Below, piece after piece: positions 24,443 through 35,560 of a stretch of 64,000 nt of DNA. The translations under genes and the position numbers were made by a program. The stretch spans positions 26,254,199 through 26,318,198 of the forward strand of contig NC_134882.1 of assembly GCF_041734735.1 (NCBI RefSeq). Direction: 5' to 3'. The DNA is from Babylonia areolata (taxonomy: Eukaryota > Mollusca > Gastropoda > Neogastropoda > Buccinidae). Position 1 is the stretch's first letter. The number at the start of each line of letters is the position of its first letter. The notes under the pieces were generated by a model. It was not told the origin of the DNA, searched no databases, and saw only the letters and a list, made by a program, of their open reading frames with translations.

Positions 24443-24908
24443 CTGCAACACACACAACACACCTCTCATCGTGTCACTGCTCCTGCAACACACACAACAC
24501 ACCTCTCATCGTGTCACTGCTCCTGCAACACACACAACACACCTCTCATCGTGTCACTGCTCCTGCAACACACACAACACACCTCTCATCGTGTCACTGC
24601 TCCTGCAACACACACAACACACCTCTCATCGTGTCACTGCTCCTGCAACACACACACAACACACCTCTCATCGTGTCACTGCTCCTGCAACACACAAAAC
24701 ACACCTCTCATCGTGTCACTGCTCCTGCAACACACACCTCTCATCATGTCACTGCTCCTGCAACACACAAAACACACCTCTCATCGTGTCACTGCTCCTG
24801 CAACACACACACAACACACCTCTCATCGTGTCACTGCTCCTGCAACACACACAACACACCTCTCATCGTGTCACTGCTCCTGCAACACACACAACACACC
24901 TCTCATCG
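24437..24908. repeat. 40-bp minisatellite carrying a copied 3' splice site, 12 copies
   Basis: Plus-strand unit: TCCTGCAACACACACAACAC plus ACCTCTCATCGTGTCACTGC, 40 bp, with 42- and 33-bp variants. On the gene strand each unit contains TGTGTGTTGCAG followed by GAGCAG, the exact acceptor and first six bases of the exon starting at 24442. The lowest-coordinate unit is the one joined to the real exon. Confidence 0.93.
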
Positions 24909-24944
24909 TTTCCCCCTACACTGCTCATCCCGTCTCCCCATACA

Positions 24945-25440
24945 CGACCACACCCAGCGCCGGCAGTCAACAAGGAGCTATTGAAGTCTGGTCGCCAGGA
25001 GGCCCTGCACTTCAGCGGAGACATCTTGGTGGTGTTCAGCGCTGCCTGTTCGGATTAAATACTCAAGGGCATCACTAACTTCGCACCCCCTCAGCCCACT
25101 GATGATAATAATCGATAAGTCGCGAAACAAGTCCCAGAGGGGGTTTCATCACGTTTCTCCGACAGAACCTGTCGATGCTGACGACTTTGGCAGGAGGAAC
25201 TCACCATAAGCATAGAAGTGGTGGAAAAATCGAAACCGAGATCACCGTGAGAGTACAGCATGAGAGGTCACATAATTTGGGCGTTTTTTTCTCTCCTTCT
25301 TTTCAAATAATCATTTCTGTATTTCATGATGAATTATATGGATATAGACGATGCTGCAATGGAGGTCCACTTCGGTTTGGGACTAAAGGCTGTACTCTAC
25401 ACATCACTTTGGTTTGGGACTAAAGGCTGTACTCTACACT
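24945..25440 (+). repeat. Dispersed repeat D, copy 1
   Basis: Contains GCTATTGAAGTCTGGTCGCC and AGGAGGCC (part A), then GAAACCGAGATCACCGTGAG and GACTAAAGGCTGTACTCTAC (part B, whose last segment is doubled at 25375-25440). Both parts recur at 30690-31200, with part A inverted there. Family unknown. Confidence 0.6.
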
Positions 25441-27599
25441 TCCTTTCATGAGACAGCCATCTGCAGTGTTAGACAAGAAACTTGAGCAACACATCCAAGG
25501 ACGCATCCATTAAGTGATATAACCTCCGACTCTGTGGTTCCAATTTTCCCACAACACCTTCAACTGTGGGCAGCAACCGGCCACCAGTCGAAAAATCCTG
25601 ACCTCTGCTGAGGGTCCGAACGCATGTCCTCCAAGTCGCCAGTCCGCGATGCTAACCACTCCGCTACTGCGGGTGGTGTTGCCTTTATCTTTTTTGTTTA
25701 AGAATTCAGAGATACACAATATACACAGACTGCAAATACAAAACTCTGGTTGCCCACATGGACGAGATATCTTGCCTTAAACCAGCTATCTGAGATTTAA
25801 ACAGGCCATGAAGAGTGCAAACATAATAAAGCACCACATCAACACACTGGTCCAGTCCTCTACAACGCAGGGGGAGGGTAATACTCACCCCGACAAGGAA
25901 GGGTTTTTCATGTGATTTTCTTGTGTGTTTTCATGTCAGAAATCATAATTTATACCTGTCTACCAAGTTCAAATTACGGAATAAATGCATGGGAAGGGTA
26001 AATATTGGCCATTTTTCCTTCTTTGGGCCCAAAATGACTTTTGGGGGTAGATGTGCTTGAAGCGACACTACATCCATATATTTTATCACACAGTTATGTC
26101 ACGTCTGCAGAAAAGAATTCGAGTGAGCTATTCTCTGGATGACATTAAAACTGGATTAGCGCCTAAGCTTGTCAAGAGATCAAATACTTCTGGTGCACTG
26201 AAAATGCTCAAACGCAAGCAATCTGGCTACTGGATGAAGGATGTTTTTATCAACATGGGGTAACCGATAACACAATTAGGCACTGTATTAGAAAACATTT
26301 GTGTTATATATGTAGTATTGCTTTTAATCAGTCTAACAAACATGGTTTATGGCCTAGCCGACCGCAAGGGTCATACTGTAAATGAAACGGTGTTTTTTCT
26401 TCTTCTTTTTCCCAATGCATTTTATGAAAGGAATCACACTGTATCAATCTGACGGATTTATTTGTGGTATATATACACAAGTCGGTTTTCCTTCTTTAAA
26501 CTGAATAGATAAGTTTGGGGTATACCTATTTGCAACGCCACAGTGGCCACATACAGGACTTACATCTTCTTTGTATTAAACAGTAAATTTAGAAGCGTGG
26601 ACACACAAATTATGCATCATTCACAACAAAACCAACTTCGGGGCAGACACAAGAGTAGTGACCGAACAAAACAAGACAGCGTGAGAAATGTGAAATTTGA
26701 TATATCGAATGCGCAAGATCCAAGATGGCCACGGAACTCTCCAACGGTCTATTTTTGTGATCGTCTGGATACGCATCTTGTGGCACGGTAATTACGCAAC
26801 CACAAAATCTTTCGGGAGAGACTTGATTCTGAGGCATGTGTATAGACACGGAAGAAGAGACAAACTGTTTACTGAGCAAAAGGAAGTCTACACGAACACG
26901 TTTAACCACGTGTACAAATAAATGGAAAAGAAGATCATTGACGAAAACAAAGCGAAGCGTTATCAATAACCTGTTCTGATAGTGTAACTGTGCAACAAGC
27001 TCTGCACGTGTCACTGAAAGCAACAAGACAACCGGGTCAGGATCATGCTTTTATCACGTTTGACCATGGACATTTGGCAAAATGAACAGTCCCAGAAGAA
27101 TACGGTATGTCTTTGTGCGTTTCATTTCGTTTGTTCTTTCCTTAGTACTCTGGGACAACACATGAGAGGAACAGGCTTTAGAGACTAACTGTTCAGTCGG
27201 GCTACTGCGCCGGTGGCTCCACTAAAGCCTTTGTGGCAGGGAAATACAACAGCCATGCCATCAATGGTGGAAGCTCTGTGGAGACTTCTGGGACAGTTCC
27301 TCAAAAACTCACCTGGTGCAAAGGAGCTCTTCCAGGACGCATATTGGCAACTTAAAGTCAACAAAAATGGAGAGAAAATAACCGACAAAAGTATACTATT
27401 AATATGCGAAGTACAAGGAAGGGGTTCTTGGTGGCAAGAAAGGAAAGACGGCATAGTTTGGTTGTGCACATGAACAACTCGGTGATCCTTTTCCTAAATC
27501 GATATGGATGACCAGAGTCAAAATTTGGAATTAACTCTCTCTGCTATTTGTGTTGGCCACACCTTACGCAACACAGATTCTTACACCGCAACTGACTTT

Positions 27600-27992
27600 A
27601 TGTCAGACAGGCTTCTTCTTCTTCCTTCGTGGGCTGCAACTCCCACTTTCACTCGTATGTACCCGAGGGGGCTTTTACGTGTACGACCGTTTTTACCCCG
27701 CCATGTAGGCAGCCAAACTCTGTTTTCGGGGGTGTGCATGCTGGGTATGTTCTTGTTTCCATAACGCACCGAACGCCGACATGGATTACAGATCTTGTGC
27801 GTATTTGATGATCTGCTTGGGTGTGTACACATGAAGAGGGTTCAGGCACTAGCAGGTCTGCACAAATGTTGATCTGGGAGATCGGAAAAATCTCCACCCT
27901 TTACCCACCAGGCGCCGTCACCGAGATTTGAATCCGGGACCCTCAGATTGAAAGTCCCAACGCTTTAACCACTCGGCTATTGCGCTCGTCGT
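27600..27992 (-). mobile_element. SINE family B, (GAA)n-tail form
   Basis: Minus-sense copy: head at about 27990-27920 (CAATAGCCGAGTGGTTAAAG, then GGATTCAAATCTC), the shared body, and GGGAGTTGCAGCCCACGAAG near 27640 followed by GAAGAAGAAG. A target-site duplication was not verified. Confidence 0.85.
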
Positions 27993-28442
27993 AGACAGGC
28001 AATTATTGACAGGTAATTAAAGACAGAAAAACTGACAAAAGTATGAAGCAGACAGTGTGAAAAATTCCCCCTGCTGAGGGTGTAGGGACACAAGCATCAT
28101 TAATGATCATGTATTGCTTACCAAATACACACTGTAAATTGCGGAGACGCGATACTTGAAATTGTGGAGTTGGGTCAGTAACTGAACGTCTGTAGCACTC
28201 GGGTACATTTTAGCAGGTCATTCGTGACAGTAGAAGGCTGAGTTATACAATAAAAAGCTCCACAAACCTAATCTTCATCAAACTGAACACTTCACAATTA
28301 ATTAACAAGATACAATTATTATTGATCACACACTTTCCCAATAAAATTACAGTGCCCTTTTTTCTCCTGACATATTCGTACCGTAATTCATTTTTGGTGG
28401 ACAAGTGTAGAGAGACAGGGGAGAGCAGGCAGAGTGTATTAT

Positions 28443-30101
28443 GCAGGGGACAGAAGACTAAGAACAAGAGGCAGAGGAAAGCAGGCAGAGGACAAAAGGC
28501 AGAGGAAAGCAGGCAGAGGACAAGACGCAGAGGAAAGCAGGCAGAGGACAAGAGAGAGAGGAAAGCAGGCAGAGGACAAGAGGCAGAGGAAAGCAGGCTG
28601 GGGACAAGAGAGAGAGATGAAAGCAGGCAGAGGACAAGAGGCAGAGGACAAGAGGCAGAGGAAAGCAGGCTGGGGACAAGAGGCAGAGGAAAGCAGGCTG
28701 GGGACAAGAGAGAGAGGAAAGCAGGCTGGGGACAAGAGGCAGAGGAAAGCAGGCTGGGGACAAGAGAGAGAGGAAAGCAGGCTGGGGACAAGAGGCAGAG
28801 GAAAGCAGGCTGGGGACAAGAGAGAGAGGAAAGCAGGCTGGGGACAAGAGGCAGAGGAAAACAGGCAGAGGACAAGAGGCAGAGGAAAGCAGGCTGGGGA
28901 CAAGAGGCAGAGAAAAGCAGGCTGGGGACAAGAGAGAGAGGAAAGCAGGCTGGGGACAAGAGGCAGAGGAAAGCAGGCAGAGGACAAGAGGCAGAGGAAA
29001 GCAGAGGACAAGAGAGAGAGGAAAGCAGGCTGGGGACAAGAGGCAGAGGAAAGCAGGCAGAGGACAAGAGGCAGAGGAAAGCAGGCAGAGGACAAGAGGC
29101 AGAGGAAAGCAGAGGACAAGAGGCAGAGGAAAGCAGGCAGAGGACAAGAGAGAGAGGAAAGCAGGTTGGGGACAAGAGGCAGAGGAAAGCAGGCAGAGGA
29201 AAGGAGGCAGAGGACAAGAGAGAGAGGAAAGCAGGCAGAGGACAAGAGGCAGAGGAAAGCAGAGGACAAGAGGCAGAGGAAAGCAGGCTGGGGACAAGAG
29301 GCAGACGAAAGCAGGCAGAGGACAAGAGAGAGAGGAAAGCAGGCAGAGGACAAGAGGCAGAGGAAAGCAGGCAGAGGACAAGAGAGAGAGGAAAGCAGGC
29401 AGAGGACAAGAGAGAGAGGAAAGCAGGTTGGGGACAAGAGGCAGATGAAAGCAGGCAGAGGACAAGAGGCAGAGGAAAGCAGGCAGAGGACAAGAGAGAG
29501 AGGAAAGCAGGCAGAGGACAAGAGGCAGAGGAACGCAGGCAGAGGACAAGAGGCAGAGGAAAGCAGAGGACAAGAGGCAGAGGAAAGCAGGCTGGGGACA
29601 AGAGGCAGAGGAAAGCAGGCAGAGGACAAGAGAGAGAGATGAAAGCAGGCAGAGGACAAGAGGCAGAGGAAAGCAGAGGACAAGAGGCAGAGGAAAGCAG
29701 GCTGGGGACAAGAGGCAGAGGAAAGCAGGCAGAGGACAAGAGAGAGAGGAAAGCAGGCAGAGGACAAGAGGCAGAGGAAAGCAGGCTGGGGACAAGAGAG
29801 AGAGATGAAAGCAGGCAGAGGACAAGAGGCAGAGGACAAGAGAGAGAGGAAAGCAGGCAGAGGACAAGAGGCAGAGGACAAGAGGCAGAGGAAAGCAGGC
29901 AGAGGACAAGAGGAAGAGGAAAGCAGGCAGAGGACAAGAGGCAGAGGAAAGCAGGCAGAGGACAAGAGAGAGAGGAAAGCAGGCTGGGGACAAGAGGCAG
30001 AGGAAAGCAGGCAGAGGACAAGAGGCAGAGGAAAGCAGGCTGGGGACAAGAGAGAGAGAGGAAAGCAGGCAGAGGACAAGAGGCAGGGGAAAGCAGGCAG
30101 A
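28443..30101. repeat. 28-bp purine/pyrimidine minisatellite, about 59 copies
   Basis: Plus unit is purine-rich (GCAGGCAGAGGACAAGAGGC plus AGAGGAAA). Main variants are GCTGGGGACAAG and ACAAGAGAGAGAGG, mixed along the array; some units lack GCAG. The unit has no stop in any of six frames and 28 is not a multiple of three, so frames of 400-650 residues stay open on both strands without meaning. On the gene strand it is a long C/T-rich tract beginning 9 nt after the donor of exon 30111-30187. Confidence 0.95.
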
Positions 30102-30110
30102 AATAAATAC

Positions 30111-30187
30111 CTGGGAACGGTGGAAGAGCGGGGACTGCGGACGGGGGCGGAGGGGGGCACGAACTCGGCAGCACTGGGCATGGCGCT
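30111..30187 (-). CDS. OTUD4: OTUD4-like, 77-nt exon
   Basis: Borders are GGACTGTGCAG/AGCGCCATG and GTTCCCAG/gtatttat. It reads SAMPSAAEFVPPSAPVRSPR then SSTVP, leaving AG, which joins the G of the next exon. It is a Ser/Pro/Ala-rich disordered linker after the Tudor domain. Support is from splice borders, phase fit on both sides and GC-rich sequence between two repeats; there is no independent homology. Confidence 0.7.
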
Positions 30188-30410
30188 CTGCACAGTCCAC
30201 ACAAAACCCACCCCCTTCCTCAATGGCTGCATCCTGCTATCACGTCAGGCACCATTCATACAACGTGCTAGTCCTCATGATCCACTGCCGTAACATTCAT
30301 ACAACGTGCTAGTCCTCATGATCCACTGCCGTAACATAATACAATTATCACAGCTTGGCTATTTGTTTATTTTTTTCTACAACGTGGCTGTCTGGTTCTT
30401 TCTTCCAGAG

Positions 30411-30441
<31 letters not shown>

Positions 30442-30575
30442 TTTATTCATTTAAAACCACAGCCCCATAAGAACATGGGAGCGATAACAAAATTTGTAAA
30501 TGTCATCATAACTGTCTGTGTTTATACAACTGATTTCACAGCTTAATAAAGAAATTAAGACAATATTGAGACAAG

Positions 30576-30615
30576 AGAGAAGGGAGAGAGGAGAGAGAGA
30601 GAGAGAGAGAGAGAG

Positions 30616-30674
<59 letters not shown>
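30576..30674. repeat. (GA)n microsatellite
   Basis: GA-rich with interruptions (GGAGG) up to about 30620, then clean GA units to 30674. Confidence 0.95.
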
Positions 30675-30677
<3 letters not shown>

Positions 30678-30689
30678 CCCCAAGCACGT

Positions 30690-31200
30690 GGAGCGGTATC
30701 GAAACTGAGGTCACCATGAGAGCAGTGGAAGGCCACAGAATCTGGGACATTGTTTTCTTATCGATGATGAAAGTCGGGGGGAGCTGATGATGACGATGAT
30801 GGCAATGTTGCTACAGGGGTCTATTTAGGCTTGGGTCTGCGTAAAAAGGCTGTACTTTACACTTCCTGTCAAGGTCGTTGGTGTAGGCAGATTCATGGGG
30901 GACTGTTGCTGGAAGACGTGGTGGCGGTTTCCACTCTGGGGGAGACGCTCATTCAGTCTGGCTCCGCGACTAAGCTATTATTGTCGTCGGTACGGGGGTT
31001 AGTAGGTGGTGTCCTAACTATGTAAATCAAAACTACTGAACAAGGCACTACTGAACACTACCAAAGGGACTCAACAACAGCTCATGGCCTCCTCTGGTGT
31101 GTGGCCTCCTGACGACCAAACATCGATAGTTCCCTGTGTACTGCCGACACTGGGACTGCGATAGACGAACCCGGGTGTGGCTCTATGTAGGGAACTCAGA
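30690..31200. repeat. Dispersed repeat D, copy 2, part A inverted
   Basis: Part B reads on plus at 30700-30870 (GAAACTGAGGTCACCATGAG, AAAAGGCTGTACTTTACACT). Part A reads on minus at about 31170-31050 (ACTATCGATGTTTGGTCGTC, AGGAGGCC). Relative orientation therefore differs from copy 1. Confidence 0.5.
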
Positions 31201-31271
31201 ATGAGCGTCGTGGAAGTAATGCCACTGAAACGGAGATGATGGTACAGAAAAAGCATACCCACTGAACTCAC

Positions 31272-31315
31272 CTTCCTCCGACACCTGCCTCGTCTGTCTC
31301 CGTACGGTACAGGAC
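31272..31315 (-). CDS. OTUD4: OTUD4-like, 44-nt basic exon
   Basis: The acceptor GTGTGTGTGCGCGCAG/GTCCTG lies at the end of a short (CA)n run; the donor GGAGGAAG/gtgagttc is strong. With the carried G it reads G-PVPYGDRRGRCRRK, a short Arg-rich segment in the place where ALG13 and OTUD4 have basic residues just after the Tudor domain. Phase fits exactly on both sides. The small size makes this one of the less certain exons. Confidence 0.62.
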
Positions 31316-31754
31316 CTGCGCGCACACACACACACACCGTTGACTGCAACTCTGATGCACCGAGCGTCCTTGTGAGTCCATTTATGCATGTCGCACTCAC
31401 CTCTCTGTGTATGTACGTTAGTACGTTTGCACGCGTGTGTGTGTGTGTTGAGGGGGCGTGGGAGGGGGGAGGGAGAAGGGAAAAGTGGTGACAGATCCTG
31501 TTGGGCATAAACGTCAAGAGTTAAGTTCTGTCCTACGTCCAAGCCACACATAACAGATGAAACCGAAGACCTAGGCTTCAATCCAGGAATAAACGGTAAT
31601 CGAAAAATAACGATTAATTAATTTCCCCTCCTTGCTTCTCGAGTTCCTTGTGACGCGTAGCGTGCAATGCAACAGATGGGCATTTAAAACTACGTTTACC
31701 ATTGGCAGAAAGTCAACTAACAGTTACGGTTCTGTCTGGTGAGGTACATACATA

Positions 31755-32265
31755 TATGTATACTCGTCCTCGTCCTCAGAAAGATAAGATCTGAGCACAT
31801 CACTCCTCTTTTGCAACGTCTCCACTGGCTCACACTGAATAAAGTACAAGATCAGCACTCTATGTTATAAATGTATTCACAAAACTGCCCCTTCCTATCT
31901 CTGTGGCTGCTTTCACCTCTACACTCCATCTCGCTCACTACGATCGGCTTCGGATCCACTCTGTTTACGCATACCCAGATTCAAACACTCGACCGTTGGC
32001 CACCGTTCTTTCTCTGTCTCTGGACCTTGCGATTGGAATGAACTTCCTCTTTTGCTTCGTAAAGTCTCCACTCTCAGCTCTTTCAAGTCTGGCCTTAAAA
32101 ACCCACTTCTTCCCAAAATATCCTCCCTTGCCTGCCCTTCCTTGTCTTTAGTTTCTACAGTTTTAGAGTTATGCACGCGTGTGAATGACTGGTGCGAAAG
32201 CGCTTTGGTTTGTCTCTGCACAAGATTAAACGCTATATAAATGCCATTATTATTATTATACATGC
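31755..32265 (+). mobile_element. LINE 3' fragment (L2/CR1-like RT C-terminus)
   Basis: Plus-strand translation across broken frames gives EHITPLLQRLHWLTL, YKCIHKTAPSYLCG, YTPSRSLRSASDPLCL-like text, a WNELP-like piece and SSFKSGLKTHFF. This is the typical C-terminal order of L2/Rex-type ORF2. It ends AACGCTATATAAATGCCATT and (ATT)n at about 32265, a normal 3' end for such elements. The copy is 5'-truncated and has several frameshifts. Confidence 0.8.
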
Positions 32266-32793
32266 AATGAACACTCACTTGGAAACGATTCCCTGTTCGT
32301 TGTAAGACTGTTTACGTGTAAAGCTGGCTTTGTAGCCATGAAAATGACCGACACATGCTGAGGGTCACCACAGAGAAAAGAAGGAAGGGGGAAGGGGACT
32401 GGGAGGCGCGAGGATGTGGCCTGAATTGTTATCAAAAAGTCAGATTAAAAGTCGACATACATACATTCACATGCATGCACCAATTAGTAGAGTCTTACTA
32501 AGTGCCAATTCTCAGATTCGAGCATACATGTGGATTAAACACAACTCACTCAGTGGACTTACCTGCGCGCTCAGGCGCGCGCGTCTTTGTGTACGTGTGT
32601 GCGTGCGAGAGCGCGTGATATTATCCATTTTCTCACTGACACGGGAAGGTGAAAAGTCAGCGTCTTATTGATCAGACGGGTCGGCCGCAGTGCAGAATTA
32701 CTTTTCAGTCAGACACACGTGGTGATCACTGAAATACTGTTCGGTAAAGCAATAAAAAGGTTCTTGCAAGTCCTCATGCTCCTCCACACGCGC

Positions 32794-32796
<3 letters not shown>

Positions 32797-32832
<36 letters not shown>
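32797..32832. repeat. (GT)n microsatellite
   Basis: About 17 GT units after CGCGCGAG. Confidence 0.95.
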
Positions 32833-32834
<2 letters not shown>

Positions 32835-33885
32835 GAGGTGTTTGGGGGGAGGGAATTTCCAGCTTCAGTTGTCTGTTAAAGGTGTCACTGTCTTGTGAGG
32901 ACCATGTATGAGATATGTGACCATACACAATCCACTTTTTCTCCATCGGTCACTCACTCCCCGAAGAGTTGTGCATTTTGCGACAAAATGCGCTTGATGA
33001 GTAGTCAAGTCACAGCAAAATGATATGGCCTAATGACTAATCGAAAAAAACACACAAAAAACAACAACAACAAAAACCCCACAAACCAGCCAACCCGAAT
33101 TCGATGCAATTGTTGATGAACGATATGTTTTCCCCTTTCTCTCTCATTTTCTTTAGTGTTTTTTTCCCGTAAGCACGAAAAAACAACAAAAAAACGCAGA
33201 TGTATTCTCCTGTGGGCACTCAGCTCCACAAAAGCGATGCACGTCCATTATAAGCATGAATCAAACTGTAGGCTACGTTTTTCTTGCTCTGACATGCCCG
33301 ACCAAGCGAATGAAACTTTATGACAATGATGGCTTTTTGTAATAAATCCCCTCAAGTGAGTATGCCTACAAAACAGCTCTCTGCATTCATATTTGATCGT
33401 TTCGGACACATGAGCCAGTTAATTTCACTTGTATTTTACTGTGCAAGTACTAAACGACCTTACCGCGATTCTAAACGACTTGACTGCAGCACTTATTCCA
33501 AGTGTAATATTAAATCTCCTCTCACTGAAATAACAAATGTCTTCGCTAACTAAAGCGATAACTCTCATCATGGCTTTCAAGGCTTCGTTATGTGACCGTT
33601 TTTATTCCTCGGGGAAACTCCAGATGTGTCAGCCCGAGGGCTCAGCACGCTGTTAGTGTGATGGAAGTGACAAAATCCATGTGGTTTTAGAGACGAACTC
33701 ACAGACCCAGCGATGTGTCACGGCTGACGAGGACTGTAACGTCAGATCCGTGTCTGTGAAGAAACGGCTGATTCAATGGGATACCACTGTATAAAACTAC
33801 CAGAACGAGATCTTTTTTTAATTTCTATTTCTTCTTTTTTCTTTTTTGTTGCGAATGCTAACGTGTCACACATTCATGATCGCGC

Positions 33886-33950
33886 GCGCGCGCGAGCGTG
33901 TGTGTGCGTGCGTGCGTGTGTATGTGTGTGCGCGCGCACACACATGTGTG
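33886..33950. repeat. Alternating CG/TG tract
   Basis: GCGCGCGCGCGCGAGCGTGT followed by mixed TG/CG and GCGCGCACACACATG; alternating purine-pyrimidine throughout. Confidence 0.9.
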
Positions 33951-34576
33951 CATGCGCTCTCGCGCACGATAGTAACGAGTTCATGTTTGATATTTACAAA
34001 TGTGTGTATTTTATCAATTATACATGAAAACATTGAATGTGTCACGACACGACATGTATGTCTGCGCGCACGAAGGTAACGAGTATGAACTATGGCATTT
34101 GAAAAAAAATCTTCACAAGAAAGCACTTTTATCAACCATCAGGAAGTAGAAAAACACTGTAATCAATCATATGAACCTAACTAATAAAACAGAAGCAAAA
34201 AGCATACAACACAACCATTTCTAGAAGAGGAAAATTTGACTGAGGCTGAAGGAGACCAGTCAGCTGTCAGAAATAATACTTCTTGGACAACGTCAAGATG
34301 GATAAAAGATCAACAATATTTCGTTTTCAAGTCCCATCGTAGAGATATATTGGTACAATTTGTAATTTGATTTGATTTGATTTGATTTAAATATGTAAAT
34401 GTAACGGTAGTGTAAATGGGTTGATCGTGACGGCTGTTTGAAGAGCCGTTTCCACACGGTGTCAGTATTTCACTGTTGTTGCTTACAGCCAAGCCGACCA
34501 CAGAGGCCAACTACTCAGATCAAACAGTCTGAATTTAAGAACAAGACCGAAACAGAGTTTCAGAATAAAGGTGACG

Positions 34577-34937
34577 AGAAAGGAGCGGTGGCCGAGAGGT
34601 AATGCACCTGATTAAGAAGCAAGTGTCCACAGGTTCGAGTCCCATATACGGATCGGGATTCTCAGTCCCTGTACACCCGCCCTTGGAGTGGTGGTCTGGG
34701 TGCCAGTCTTTCGGCTGAGATGTAAACCGCGATCCCGTGTGCAGTATGCACTCAACACACCCACAGGAACCCACGGCGAAAAAGGGTTGTCCCTGGCAAA
34801 ATTCTGTATAAAAATCCACTCTGGTTGTAAAACAAGTTCACTCGCAATGCAAAACGGTGGCGCTACTCTGTGGTGACCTGCTCTCCCTGGGACAGCAGCA
34901 CGAATTTCACACAGAGAAATCTGTTGTAATACATACA
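34577..34937 (+). mobile_element. SINE family A, full length
   Basis: Clear tRNA-like head: GAGCGGTGGCCGAGAGGTAA (box A region of a Leu/Ser-type tRNA) and CAGGTTCGAGTCCC (box B). Then TGGAGTGGTGGTCTGGGTGC, GATCCCGTGTGCAGTATGCA, GGGTTGTCCCTGGCAAAATT, and the end TTTCACACAGAGAAATCTGT. It is the best-preserved head in this family within the window. Confidence 0.9.
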
Positions 34938-35429
34938 TCACTCAATTCTAACGAAGAAAACAAGGCATTGTTGATCACGTCAGCTATTCAACTCCTGATT
35001 AAATCAAGGAAAAGTATTAAAAAGAAAACTTTTTTTCAAATCGTTCAGCGACTCACCTAAGTGGGCTATAGGTAGACCCTGATAGTCGGAACCTACAACA
35101 ACAAAAAGTACTACAATCACAATATTAGGTTCATCATAATCAACAAATGACATACAAATAACACAAAAAACAAACGAACACTTGGCACATTTTAACACCT
35201 TCATTTTCGTGCTAACAGGTGCCCGGAACACCGAGTCAGGGGTGTCGAACGGAACAACCAGGGAATGCTTCATCGGTCGTGAGCCAGTTTCAAGAACCGA
35301 ATCGTTCATTAACTCAGATAGCTGTCACTGGCAGCAAATTGTGAAAACAATGTGACAACCTATTCGTTTTTAACTGGCATCCCATACATGTGGTTGTAGT
35401 CAATTTCGGACGCGCTGGCCAAACATCAT

Positions 35430-35560
35430 CTTCTGACTTGCTCCCCCACCCCCCCGAAAATGCCTAAATGGCGGGGTTAAAAATGGCCATACACGTGAAA
35501 GCTGAAATGTACATACGAATGAATGTGGGAGTTGCAGCCCTCGAACGGAAACAAAAACAG
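35430..35560 (+). mobile_element. SINE family B fragment
   Basis: Plus-sense 3' part only: AATGGCGGGGTTAAAAATGG, CATACACGTGAAAGCTGAAA and GTGGGAGTTGCAGCCCTCGA, followed by A/C-rich sequence in place of (GAA)n. Confidence 0.75.

Larger units (their letters stand above)
24443..30110 (-). other. Intron of OTUD4-like gene with two arrays, SINE and repeat D
   Basis: Donor CCCAG/gtattt at 30110. It holds the 28-bp array (28443-30101, starting 9 nt after the donor), a family B SINE (27600-27992), repeat D (24945-25440) and the acceptor array. Between 25440 and 27600 there are only short unrecognised frames, for example plus 26108-26263 (RVSYSLDDIKTGLAPKL and onward). Confidence 0.72.
30188..31271 (-). 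other. Intron of OTUD4-like gene
   Basis: Donor GGAAG/gtgagt at 31271. It contains (GA)n tracts (30405-30440 and 30576-30674) and a second copy of repeat D. A short duplication ATTCATACAACGTGCTAGTC occurs at 30255 and 30295. Confidence 0.65.

Noticed and set aside
24401-25078. Plus-strand frames of 190-225 codons rich in TPLIVSLLLQ
   Set aside because: Translation of the 40-bp array on the wrong strand; the period is not a multiple of three and three frames are open together.
28243-30232. Overlapping frames of 400-650 codons on both strands
   Set aside because: The 28-bp unit lacks stops in all six frames, so open length is a property of the repeat, not of coding.
34577-34660. tRNA gene
   Set aside because: Box A and box B are present, but the sequence continues into the family A SINE body and the acceptor stem does not close. 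The heads at 4085-4155, 20800-20875 and 49680-49760 were rejected for the same reason.
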